A DNA stretch of 64,000 nucleotides from Hymenoscyphus infarciens (taxonomy: Eukaryota > Ascomycota > Leotiomycetes > Helotiales > Helotiaceae), in NCBI GenBank assembly GCA_001414345.1, contig LLCB01000022.1, positions 248,001-312,000 of the forward strand. The letters are read 5' to 3'. Positions 11,961 to 23,917 of this stretch are shown piece by piece. The translations under genes and the position numbers were made by a program. Position 1 is the first letter of the stretch. Each line of letters begins with the position of its first letter. A model generated the notes under the pieces. It was not told where the DNA came from. It saw nothing but the letters and a program-made list of their open reading frames with translations, and did no database searches.

Positions 11961-13077
11961 TTTTAAGCTAGTAGCTTTATATAGTAAATACAAATCATAT
12001 AATATAATTTACTCTTTTTGTTTTTAAAAGCTAATTTTCTTTTTTTTATAAATACTATATTAATAAATTCTAGAGTAATTACTTTAAGCTAAGTATCTAC
12101 TTATATTAAGCTCTATTTAGTATTTATTATTTTAAGGATTATTTTAAAGATTATAATATAATCTCAAATAAGCTCTATAATATAAACACGTTAGTATATT
12201 TTATAGATTATTTAAAAATCTTAATTAATCTCTTATTAAAATAAAATCTACTCGATTTTAAGTAGAATTCAGATTATCTACTCTTAATACTCTATATATC
12301 TATATCTTAACTACTACTACTAATTACTATAGAGTAAGATAATAAAAAAGAGCGACACCGCTTATAATTACTTCTTCTCTAGAACCTTTTATTAGTATAA
12401 TTATAATCTAAAAAGCGCTCTCTTAGTATAACCGCTTTAAGAGCTCTAAGTATATAAAAGAGCTAATAAGTCTATATAATTCATATATATATAATACTTA
12501 AGAGAGGTGAATTAATATCTATAGAAGTGTTTAGAGATTCGGATTTTTATTAATTCTTTTAAATAATCTAGGATTATTTAGAGCTAAGTATTCTTAAATA
12601 GTTCTAGATAACCTCTAAAATAATCCTCTTTAAATAATCTAATCTAAATAGAGTCTTATAGTATTATATTAATAAAAAGTATTTAACTTTACTTAATATT
12701 AAGCTTATAGACTCTCTTAGCTACTAGTATAGATTTACTATTTAACGATTATATAACTTAATAGAATAATATTATAACGACACGAAATATATACTACTAG
12801 AGAAGAGGTATATAAGAGTGCGTTTAAGACAGAATAATATAGATAAATACTAAGTACTAATATAAAAGAAAAGGAAAAACTATTCTTCTTCTATACTAAG
12901 TATAAATATCTATATATAAGAGATTAGAGACTACTAAGTCTTAATAAGAATAATAACTAAGCCCTTTCTAATATAGCTACTAAAATAATAAGAGCTTTAA
13001 AGTAAAATATATAAGGCTTTAAAGTAAAATATATAATATCTAAACCTTACTCTCTTTAGTATCTTCTATCTTATAAG
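11961..13077. repeat. RIP-mutated AT-rich repeat DNA, left flank of the LTR element
   Basis: Extremely TA-rich and nearly free of CA/TG, with no usable frame. A tandem pair of about 21 bp (CTTTAAAGTAAAATATATAA) lies at about 12998-13041. This is old repeat DNA into which the LTR element inserted; the last five bases, 13073-13077 (ATAAG), are its target duplication. Confidence 0.6.
13073..13077. repeat. Target-site duplication, left copy (ATAAG)
   Basis: Five bases directly before the left LTR, identical to 18909-18913 after the right LTR. Confidence 0.85.
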
Positions 13078-13288
13078 TGTAATAGTCCTAGTTATATACG
13101 TCACTTACGTAACTAGGTCGTCACTTACGTAACTAGGTTATTCTAAGGCTTTGTCGAGGCTTTGCTTAATATATATAAATAAAGCTAGAGTACTTATACT
13201 CTTTACTTTTCTCTTTAGTTTAGTTTTCCTTAATAATAGATACTATTCTATAAGTACTCTCTTTATATATTTATAAAAGGCTATTATA
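13078..13288 (+). repeat. Left LTR (211 bp)
   Basis: Begins TGTAATAGTCCTAG and ends GGCTATTATA. It is the same length as the right LTR, with a short tandem GTCACTTACGTAACTAGG near its start. It differs from the right copy mainly at CA/TG versus TA sites, in both directions. Confidence 0.88.
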
Positions 13289-16200
13289 CTAAAACTAAAC
13301 TCTCTCTCTTTACCTAGGAAGGTTTTTACTAATATCTTAATAATAATATATATATTTACTTATATTAAATCTTTTAAATTTACTATCCTTCTCTATAAAG
13401 CTAAACCTATTTATATTAAGTAGTAAGGTCTAGTATTCTTCTATTAGTTATATCGAGTCCTTTAAAGATAACTTATTAACCTAAGAACTATTCTACTCTA
13501 TTTTAGAGTTAGTAGAGCTAATCTCTCTTCTCTCTTCTATTAACGTTATATCTTAATCTAGCTTAAAAACTCGACTTACTAAAATATATATACTAGCTAT
13601 TACTATACTACTACTACCTCCTCTTACTAGGGTAACTACTAGTTCCTTATAGTATAAGATTCCTAAATTACCTCTATCTAACTCTATCTTATAATAAATC
13701 CTTAAAGTAATAACCTTATTAATAAGTAAAGTTTATAAACTTAAAGTAAATACTTTAAATATAGCTAGTACTTCTTATTAATATACTTCTACTTAGCTAT
13801 AAACTCTTAATATAACTTATTTCTCTTCTATAGTTCTATTATTAAAGAAGATAAGTAGAATAGCTAATTCTTACTAATTTACTATAAAAGATAAATTTAC
13901 TTATATAACCTAGGAAACTAAAATTATAGTAAAGTTATTTATTAATACTAACTACTTTAAGTCTAAAGAAGTAAAGATAAATTTAATCTACTACTATACT
14001 TCTAGAAGAGCCTAAAACTATATTTACCTAAGATATAAGTTTAATACTATAGATTAGTTTAGTAGCTATAAAGAGATATTAACTTACCTCTAAAACATTA
14101 CTATTAGCTCTTATATATACTAAGAAGCTTATATCTAATATTAAGACCTTGTTATATTAAAAGGAGAAACTTTCTATAACTTCTATACTAAGTTCTAATA
14201 AATTATAAATAAAGCTAAAGTTTCTTAATAAGACTAGGTAAAAGACTTATAGAATAAGTTAACTCTTATACTATATTAATCTCTTATTATTACTAAGTTC
14301 TAAGCTAAGAGAGATATAAACTCTTTTTATAATCTTATAAGTAGTATTAATAGTAACTTCTAAAATCTTACTTCTTAAAAGGTATAAGTAACGAACTTTC
14401 CTCTTACCTTAAACTAGTATACGCCTACTTCTATACTTACTAGCCCTTCTTCTTCTATAACCTCTTTTATCTCTTTTAAATACTTTAATACTCTTATTAT
14501 AAATAACTACTTAACCTTAGAACTATTAGATAAGTACTTTAACTATAGTAAGCTTAATTATTATATTAAGAATTATCTAAAGCTAAAGATATATAGAGTT
14601 AACTTTAAAGAGCTTAAAGAAGAAGATACTAGCTTAGAGTTAGAAAACGAAGAAGCTTAAAAAAAGACTCCTTCTTAGGTAAATATAGAATTAATCTCTT
14701 TAAGATTAATCTATAGTTATTAATTAGTAGAAAAGCGTTTACTTTACTTAGTATAATAACTATTAATAGATTTAGTATATAAACTACTACTTTTAATAAC
14801 CTTAGAGTAAATACCTTTTCTTTTATAAATATATAACTTAGTTATAACTTTATAAAGTTCTATAGTTTAAAAACTAAAAGACTTCCTACTTCTATTAAGA
14901 TTCATAAATATAATAGAGAAATTAAAAGTAAAGCTATATACTATCTCCTTTTAAATTATATCTTAGATAGCTATAAATTCTTTAATATATTATTTATTCT
15001 CTTAAACTTAGGTCTATATAATATTATTCTTAGCTAGAGGTTTTTTAAGTACTTTTATATTAATATTAATATAACTTATTAGAAACTACTCTAGTCTAAT
15101 AACCTTAAGCCTTACTTTACTACTTAATAGCTAACTTCTCTCTCTTAAAACGCTATATAACTAAAAGACTCTATACTCTCTTACTAGAATAAAGCTAATA
15201 CTTATAACTAAGCTATAGAAATAGATAAATAGTACTAATAAGGTAAAAGACTTTTAAAGCCTATAGATTACCTTAAAATTAATATTATAACTCTAACTAG
15301 TTATATCTTAATTATATACAGTAGAGGTAGCTATAAGTCCTTAATATAAGTATAATACTAAGTTATAAAGAAAGAACTTAAGAGTATTATAAAAAAGGTG
15401 CTTACTCTAGTATACTATTAGAAACCCTTTATTCTAAAGAATTTAAACTCTATTATTAATATTTTAGCTATTTTAGTTATAGGAATATATTATTACTTAC
15501 TCTAAAAAGATAATAAGATATTTACTATAAGTATATATAAAATTAATACTATTATAGCTAATTAAGAGCTAGATATAGCCTCTAATATCGCTCTTTCTAA
15601 TAAGTATTAGAACTTTAAAGAGGTATTTTCTAAGGCTACTTTAAATACCTTTCTATTTTACTAATACTATAATTATAAGATTAATCTTAAAAGTCTAAAT
15701 ACTCTTAAATATTCCTCTTTATATAAGATATTTATAGAAGAGTTATTAGCTATAAAGGAATAATTCTTAGAAAATCTTTATAAAGAGTTTATTAAATATA
15801 ACTAGTCCTCTTTTACTACTTCTATTCTATTTATAAAGAAAGTAGATAAAAAGCTATGTTTCTATATTAACTTTTAAAAACTTAATAATCTTACTTAAAA
15901 GAGCTACTATCTATTACTTCTAATTAATAAAACACTTATATATATTAGTTAAGCTTATATTTTTACTAAGCTAGATATCTAGTAAGCCTTCTACTATATA
16001 TGAATAGATCTAGACGTTAAGGAATTAACTACTTTTTATACCTATTATAGAACGTATAAGTATAAGGTTCTACTATTTAGTTTAATAAATAGCTTATCTA
16101 CCTACTAGTATTATATAAATAACGTCTTATTTAACTATCTTCTACTCTACTTATTTAGATAATATTCTTATTTACTTATTAAATATCTTTAAATATAAAG

Positions 16201-18697
16201 AGTATATATAAAAAGTCTTTTAATATTTTAAGAATACTAGGTTATAAGTTAATATTAAGAAGTATAAGTTTAATATTAAGAAGATAAAATACCTTAAGTT
16301 TATTATTAGTATTAATAGTATTAAAGTAGACCTTAAAAAGGTTTTAGTAGTATAGAAATAGTAAGCTCTAAAGATAGTAAAAGGTGTTTAAAGCTTCTTT
16401 AGTTTTTATAACTTCTATTAAAGGTTTATCTAAAACTATAGTATAATTATAAAGCCTTTAGTACGCTTAATATAGAATAATATACCTTTTAATTTTAATA
16501 AGGAGTACTAAGAAGCGTTTAAAGACCTAAAGATAGTACTTACCTTTATACTAATCCTCTACTACTACTCTCTTAACCTTTCTATTATAATTAAGATAGA
16601 TGCTTTAAATAGAATTATTACTAGAGTATTATAATAATAATAAGCTAATAGAGAATAGTACTCTATAGCCTACTTTAGTAAGACTATGTCTCTAGTTAAG
16701 TATAACTATAAAATATATAATAAAAAGCTACTTATTATTATATACTTACTTATAGAATAGAGACTAGAACTATAAAGTACTTATTTAAAAATCTATATTT
16801 ATACTAATTATAAGACGCTTAAGTACTTTATAACTACTAAGTAACTTACTACTTATTAAGTAAAGTAGACTAAAGTCTTAACTAAGTACTATTTTATTAT
16901 TATATTCTATTTAAGATATAAGAATAAGAAAATAGATACTTTAACTTATAAAGTAAATAAGATACACTTATAAAAAGAACTTAAAGAGTAGTACTAGACT
17001 TATATACTCTTAATAAAGGAATAAGTTAATATAAAAGCGCTTAAAGACTTAGAGGTTAAAATAAGCTCGATTATACTAACTCTAGTTAATAAAGACTACT
17101 TCTAAGAATTATTTATACTTTTAAAATAAATCTACTAAGTAAATAAAGATACTATAATACTCTAAGCTATTTAAGCATAAGCTAAAACTAATATTAATTC
17201 CTTATATATCTTAGAGGAAGGCCTTTTACTTTACTAAGACTACTTAGTAGTACTAGACGTAGATATACTAAGAATAGACCTAATTTATAAGGCTTATAAT
17301 TAGATACTTTTAGCTTACTTAGAGAGAGATAAGACCTACTAGATTCTACGTTTAAGATATATCTAGCGAAATATAAAAGCTAATATTATAAGATATATAT
17401 AAAACTACTATAAATATAGAAGAGTAGATGTTTCTTAAGATAAAACACCTAGCTATTTATATCTATTCCTAGTACTATTATATATATAGTAATATATAGT
17501 TATAGATTTTAAGTCCTTTCTAGTTAATAAGTATAGTTATAATAACGTGTTTATAGTAATAGACTACTTATATAAGTAGTCTATTTTAATACTCTATTAT
17601 AAGAATATTACTTTTAAATAGATAGTAAGGTTATATATTAAATATATTCTATAATATTATAGGATTCTAGAAAATATAATATTAGATAAAGGCTCTTACT
17701 TTATTACTATATTCTAGAAGAAGTTTACTCGAATCCTAGGTATTTAGCTTTAACTCTCTACTATAAACTACACTTAAACTAATAACTAGACTAAGATTAT
17801 AACTTAATATCTTAATTAATACTTATAGTTATATATTAATTATTATTATACTAATTAGTCTAAGATCCTTCTAATAATAGACTATATATAGTTAGTACTA
17901 CCTTATAATACTATTAGAATATTGCCTTTTAAGTTATAAAAGAGATATATACTAAGAACCTCGTTTAACTAGTAAATACTAAAACTAGCTAATATAAAAG
18001 AATAGCTATTATAAGAAGAGGCTATAGTAGTTATAAAGATAATCTAGAAGGTCTTAGACGTCGGCTAAGTAAATATATTAAAAGCTTAATAAAAGAAGAA
18101 AAAGATATAAATAACTATAGATAAGACGTTAATTTTAGAGTAAGAGATATAGTCTTTATTATAATAAAGGACTAGGTAACTTAATAACTAAGCTAAAAGC
18201 TAGACTACTAGATAGCTAGCCCTTTTAAGATCTTTAAAGAAGTAGGTTCTACTTTCTAATTATAACTACTAGCTTTTATTAAAGTCTATCTTATCTTTAC
18301 TTTTAAGAAGTTATATAAAGCTATAGACAATCTCTTACTATGATAAGTAGCTATACTACTCTTACTAATTATTATAAATAAAAAAGAGGAATAGAAGGTC
18401 GAAGAAATACTAGCTAGTAAGAAGAGATAGTAGTCTCTCTATTACTAAATTAAGTAGAAAGGCTATATTAAAGACTTTAATTAGTATCTAGCTTAATAAC
18501 TAATATACGTATTATAACTAGTAGAGAAGTTCTATTTAGAGAAGTTAAAGATAGCTAGTCCTCTAGAAGCTCTTCTACTATAGAAAGTAGTATATAAGGC
18601 TAGGAGAGAGGATTATAGTAAGCTAGAGGTTAATACTCTTATATTAAAGAAGAACAAAGCCGCTTAGTTATAGGAGGCCTGTTTAAAGAGAGAGTAG
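13289..18697 (+). pseudogene. gag-pol remnant of the Ty3/gypsy element
   Basis: The internal region keeps family landmarks in the plus frames although no long open frame survives. At 14532-14582 a CX2CX4HX4C-like knuckle is visible with its Cys and His codons changed to TAC/TAT (Tyr). At 15850-16250 a run resembles the reverse-transcriptase core, with Gln codons now TAA/TAG. At about 16590 a TDA-like RNase H start reads KIDALN, and at 17490-17760 an integrase-like segment with VIDxL and LDxG-type spacing is seen. All changes fit CA-to-TA or TG-to-TA transitions. No function remains. Confidence 0.75.
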
Positions 18698-18908
18698 TAT
18701 AATAGTCCTAGTTATATACGTTACTTATATAACTAGGTCGTCACTTACGTAACTAGGTTATCTTAAGACTTTGCTAAGGCTTTACTTAATATATATAAAT
18801 AAAGCTAGAGTATCTACACTCTTTGCTTTTCTCTTTAGTTTAGTTTTCCTTAATAATAGGTACTATTCTATAAGCACTCTCTTTGTATATTTGTAGAGAG
18901 CTATTATA
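18698..18908 (+). repeat. Right LTR (211 bp)
   Basis: Begins TATAATAGTCCTAG (TG to TA change at the first dinucleotide) and ends GCTATTATA. It aligns to the left LTR over its full length with scattered transitions. Confidence 0.88.
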
Positions 18909-18913
18909 ATAAG
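18909..18913. repeat. Target-site duplication, right copy (ATAAG)
   Basis: Identical to the five bases before the left LTR, which fixes the element's borders. Confidence 0.85.
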
Positions 18914-19730
18914 TATAAGATTAATTATAAAGGTATTAGTAGTTTTACGAATACTAGTAATTTAGAATAGCGTGCTATTATAATTACTAGTAAGATAAAG
19001 AAAAGACTCTTATTTTATATATTTTATATAAAGTTTATAAAGCTAGTAAAGTTAATCTATAAAGAGTATAAGATATCTCTTATTATTATTTCTCTAAGAA
19101 CTAGTCTAAGAGAGAGTATAATAGCTTAAGACTTTCTTTTTTATATAGTCTCTTATCTTCTTATATTTTACTAGAAATAGTAAGAATAAGTAAGATCTTA
19201 TTATATAATTTATATATTTCTTAATTACTCTGCTATTTATAAGACTACTTTTACTTTTATAGTATTACGCTTATTAAGTAGGCTTTAAACTCTCTAGATC
19301 TTAATATAATAAAGTAATACTAGAGAAAGATAAAGATAAATATAAGAATAATAGTATTATATACTTCTTATAACTATATTAACTTATAAGACACTATTAA
19401 TAGAAGTTTTTTTTAGAGTACTAATTTTCTTTTATACTATATCATTTTTAAGCTATTATAAAAGTAAAGAGATTTATTAATAGATATCTTAGAATAGAAA
19501 TATAAGTACTTTCTCTTACTTTATAAATAATATTATTTTATAACTTTGAAATATAAGACTTTTTAGAACTTAAAAAGAGTGAAAAAGACTAAGAAAACTC
19601 TTAAGAATACTCTTAACTCTAAAAACTTTAAGAAAGTCTAAATGCTTTTATTTTTCTACTTAAAGTTACGTTACTATAGTAACTAAGATTAAGCTTTACG
19701 CTAGCTATTATTCAATCCTTAATTTCAAAA
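18914..19730. repeat. RIP-mutated AT-rich repeat DNA, right flank of the LTR element
   Basis: Same composition as 11961-13077. Just after the LTR one plus frame reads ISSFTNTSNLE, reminiscent of a BED-finger core, but the rest is not recognisable. Normal composition resumes near 19730. Confidence 0.55.
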
Positions 19731-19979
19731 TTTTTTAGACTATATTTTGTTCTTTACGACTATAGCCTGTAACTGCTGTAATGAGAGTATAGTAAGCGCT
19801 GAACTATTTTGAGGCGGGAGCCGCAGCACCCCAGGGACACATCTCCTTCAGGTACCAGCCCCGTTACTGATACTCCAAAAACCCAACAATGAAGTTTGAA
19901 CAAGGTCCTTCTCTTGCACTGAATTTGAGTCGTAAAGCTGAACCAATAATATCAGATACTTTTCGAATCCTACATGTCC

Positions 19980-20607
19980 GTTCCAGGAGGGTTTGTCAAC
20001 CCTACGATTCCAGGAAACAAAGGGAGGTCCTCTCTCAATCCCGATAGCGTGAGGAATAAATATTCAGTGGACGGCTCCTTCAAACAAAACAACACCACTC
20101 TCGTTAGTCTTGAACCAAACAGTAGACAATGATGTAGCCGAATCTATCACCCGTAACCTTCCCCAAGTATATTAGGATGCTTTCCTTAGTGCTAACCTAA
20201 TTCTAGGATGCGGGGCTAGAACTTCCTCGATCGATTGGACCATGATAATCAACAAAGATATCAAGAAGTCGAATGTCTTCTTTTTTGAATTATTTTATAA
20301 TAGTACCACAAGGCCGGAGGCAATCAGTCATTAATTCAACATAACTAGCGCGGTTGTGACATTGCAAGACTCCAAAACCAGCTCGTTGGCGAATTCTTCT
20401 AGCTCAGTATCCGGTTCCACGAGCTCCTTGATAGGAACGAGCACTACTTCAGCATTTGTCTCAACATCTTCCACGAACCCAACAACAAGCACATTAGATC
20501 CTACGCTCGCGACGACAACACTTTCGGTCACTGCATCACCGGTGCTTTCTCCGAAGGAGTTGAGCACTGAATCAAAAGTCGGGCTTGGTGTTGGGATCCC
20601 AAGCTGA
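19980..20607 (+). pseudogene. Decayed relic of a Ser/Thr-rich surface-protein gene
   Basis: Two plus-strand fragments in order suggest one broken gene. At 19984-20131 an open frame starts at ATG, reads SVPGGFVNPTIPGNKG and stops after NSRQ. At 20356-20607 a Ser/Thr-rich stalk ends in STESKVGLGVGIPS and then a stop. Fungal single-pass surface proteins often have an FxNPP-type N-terminus and a Ser/Thr stalk running into a KxGxGVGIP juxtamembrane motif; here the membrane segment is missing. The DNA lies against the RIP block. The assignment is inferred from these short motifs only. Confidence 0.35.
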
Positions 20608-20800
20608 CACTTCCTAGTACAATATTTGATAGCATAGGGTCATGAACTACTGGATAAACAGTAGAAGTCTGCACCACCACGTGTCCGTCTGCTTTTCATT
20701 CCAAGTCCAGTCATAATAGAAGATAAATAGTCAATCACCCCTCCACAGGGCAACAACAAACATTAGTATTTCATTAATAATTAATAGGTACAACATAACT

Positions 20801-23800
20801 CTACATTAAAACCACCACCGCCCCAAACACCACACACATTGTCGCCATTAAACCACTCGAGTACAAGTGACTAGACGCTGAACTTTTAGCAGAAGTAGAC
20901 GCAGCAGCTGGATTTTTAATCACCGTCGCTACTGCAGGTGAAACTTTGGAGGGGAAACCGCTATCGGTGACGAGTGATGTTGCAATTGACCGAAAACTAG
21001 AACTGGAAGAAGTTGTTCCGTTTGATTGTGAAGAACTTGCTTGGCTTGCGATTGACGACGACCCCAAGGAAGACGATGGAGCCGAGGATCCTGAAGATAG
21101 CGAGGGGGCTTTCGAGATGCTGGGTGGCTGAGAAACTAATACACTTGTTGCTGAAGGCGGATTTTCACCTGCTTTCGTCACCCCAATTACTAGAACTTGA
21201 GTTAAATTAATTTCAGAGCGGCTCTTGAATGAACTTACTGGAAGCAATTAAGTCCGCAGTCCCCAGTGCAGCCTTCGAACCTGACACCGTTGCAAGAGGT
21301 AAAGTTTTTACCCCGCCTCCTGGTGCTTGCACAACTATTCCACTGGACCCAAGACTAATCACCTCGTTGGATAAAGTGATTGGAGGACCACCCATTTTCA
21401 AAGTTTCACTTCCGACAACGACCGAGCTCGCTCCAGGTGCAGCAGTGATTAAATTTCCATTGATCGTTCCTATTATCGCAGGTGCTGTAATCCCAGGCGA
21501 GGCGGGGGAAGCAGGCGTGGGAAGAGCGTATGATGACACGGCACCACCAGCACTTTGGACGGTCAAACCTTGGCTGCTCAACGTAGCAATTGGCTTAGGT
21601 GTCTGATCAACAACCCTTCCGGGGTTCGCCGATTGTGTTGGAGCCCCTGGATTTACGACGACGGGATTTAGATAGAAATTGTTTGGAGTGCTGCCATCCC
21701 CACCACTCACGACATGAACTCCTGACGGGGCAACAGAAACTACAACTGGCGGCTTGTTGTTATCTGGGTTTGTGATTGTTACTACTGTGCCGACATTCAC
21801 GGCCGAACCATTTGGTAGAATGATATTAGGCGAGTCCGCCTGCGCACTGATAGTCTGACCTCCAATTACAACAACAACGCTCGGTGATGGTGCTTGAGGG
21901 GCATTTGATGGAGTTGGAGGCGCTGGGGTAGGTCCAGGTCCATCCTGATTGTTATTCCCCGAAATTATCGGCTGAACCACAGAATTTGAAGGCTGACCAA
22001 CAGGATTTGAGGGTTGGACGACTGGAGCAGCTTGGTTCGATGGCTGAACAACTGATGCTGGTTGATTTGAAGGCGAGTTTGCTGCGTTCGATGGTTGGAC
22101 GACTGGTACAACTGGATTGGAGGGTTGATTGGGTTGAGCTACTGGATTAGATTGTTGTACTGAGGTGTTGATGACTGGTGTAGGGGCTGCCGGTTGTGGT
22201 GGAGAAGTATTTGAGGGTTGAACTGGAGCCGGATTCTGCAAAGGGGCTGCAGGCGTTGGGGTAGGAACTAATCTCAAAGCTGGTGTAGGGCTTGGTGAAG
22301 GTAAAAGACCCGCTCCTGAAGATAGAGGGGGGACCGCTCCTGGGGGGTCAAAAAGCCCGTAATCCTCATTGAGTTTTGTACAATGTTCCCAATATTTACT
22401 ACGAAATAGGTCAGCAAAGCAAATTCGACGGACGATCGGCAATTAAAACTTACTATCCAAGAGATTTGAGCTGTGGTGGCCAAGCAATACGAGGACTGCA
22501 TCTATTGAAATCATCGCCAGCGTAAGGGTGGGTGGTCCAATGCGGGCCTTTCGTTAATGTCCTGCCTTCGAATGCTGCATCTTCACAATCTGTAGCTATA
22601 TCGTCCAAATCCAGGACTTGTGGAGCACCTATCATGCTGTGGGCTGCAGCATCATGAAATAGCTGAAGTGTTGAGACATCGCTTGGGTTGAGCGCCAATG
22701 GGTAGTTTGTAAACTGTGGGCCTAGTTGGCCACACTTGTTTGAAGCAGCTACCGTTTCCAAAACCATGTAGATTGATGGCGATGTCCTAATGTTGTTATT
22801 AGAATGATCCAGAAGGAATTAAGGGAAGAACATCTCAACATGGAGTCCTAACGTAAAAATTGACATACATTGTTATCTTCAATTTCGGTTCAAAATATGT
22901 CGTTGGGTATCGGAGGGTTCCTGATGGCTTGGGGAAGTAACTCAATCTTACTTGCCAGGCGGATCTGTGCACGGTAATTAGTATCACAGATAGCTACACA
23001 TTTGAGACCACGTACATTGTACACCCAGGCCACCAAGGATTGTCTTGAGAGTCGTCGTGCCAACAGGTATTTGAAGGAATTGATGAGTTTCCCCAGGGAT
23101 AACCACCCCACGCCGGGTGATTTCCCCACGGAAAGACTCCCCATTTTGCATTAGAATCATATTTGGGACCAGTTGTAATTGTGCTCCAAGGACTGTACGA
23201 AACTTTTGTTGATGAACTTTTTGTTGTTGAGCTCGGACTTGAATTATTTGGTAATGGCTTGACGGAAGCAGAGTTCGTTGGATTTCCCGTACTCGTGCCA
23301 CCCGACACTGAGCCCCTTGTCACAGATTTTGACACGCTTGTTGGAGTTCCAGTGCTTGCTACTAAACTCTTTGACGAAGACGTCGAAATACTTGCTTGAT
23401 TCCCCGTAGATACTAATTCAGCAGCTTTTGGCTTTTCGGCTGCTGGCGAAGTCCCCGCCGGAGAACTTGCTGGAGAACTTGCTGCGGAGCTTAGAGAGGT
23501 TGTTAATGAGCTTGTGGAGGAACCCGCAGTGATGCTTGTAGATTTTGCGCTTGTAGAACTAGGGGGTTTGGCTTCAGTTGTTGAAGTGGGCGAGGCTGAT
23601 GAAGACGGCGAGGTCGTAGAAAATTTGATCGGAATCACACTCTCGGTTATTATCTGGATTGAAGTTGAAGATGGTGTGCTGGATATACTGGAAGAACTGG
23701 AGGTGATTGATGCACTTAATGTGCTGGACTTGGATGAACTCGAAGACGATATTGATGACGAGCTGGAAATTATATCACTCCGCTGGTAAATTCCTTCCAA

Positions 23801-23917
23801 GAGTTAGGGTTGAAGGAATCATTTGCTGAACTTAAACTTACTCGATCCGTAACCCCGCTCTACCCAGCTAGCTAACGAAAGGATTGTGCATAGCTGTCCG
23901 ACATTATTGAAACGCAT
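20801..23917 (-). CDS. Secreted Ser/Pro-rich cell-surface protein, putative GPI anchor
   Basis: Six exons, complement(20801..21195, 21239..22398, 22454..22786, 22869..22964, 23016..23793, 23842..23917), keep phase throughout and give 945 residues. Residues 1-24 look like a signal peptide (MRFNNVGQLCTILSLASWVE). A Ser/Thr-rich stretch follows to about 200, then an aromatic repeat (GVFPWGNHPAWGGYPWGN) and a folded cysteine-containing domain of about 190 residues (exons 3-4, with TSPSIYM, CGQLGP). A Pro/Gln/Asn region comes next with many VQPSN-like repeats, and a Ser-rich tail ends in a hydrophobic stretch (GLMATMCVVFGAVVVLM) typical of a GPI signal. An in-frame upstream Met at 24001 would give a different, also hydrophobic leader. 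Function is unknown; cell-wall location is inferred. Confidence 0.8.

Larger units (their letters stand above)
13078..18908 (+). mobile_element. Ty3/gypsy-type LTR retrotransposon, complete but inactivated by RIP
   Basis: A 5831-bp element bounded by two 211-bp LTRs and flanked by a perfect 5-bp direct repeat ATAAG (13073-13077 and 18909-18913). The left LTR begins TGT and the right one TAT; both end TATA where CA would be expected, as RIP would do. The interior reads left to right: a CCHC-knuckle remnant at about 14532-14582, reverse transcriptase at about 15850-16250, RNase H at about 16560-16900, and integrase at about 17480-17800. RT before integrase is the Ty3/gypsy order. A purine-rich tract (AAAGAGAGAG) lies just before the right LTR. 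Stops are spread through all coding parts. Confidence 0.9.

Noticed and set aside
8041..19730. CRISPR-like array or satellite
   Set aside because: Repeats are not regularly spaced; the periodic look comes from TA-rich RIP sequence and TTAC/TTAT microsatellite tracts.
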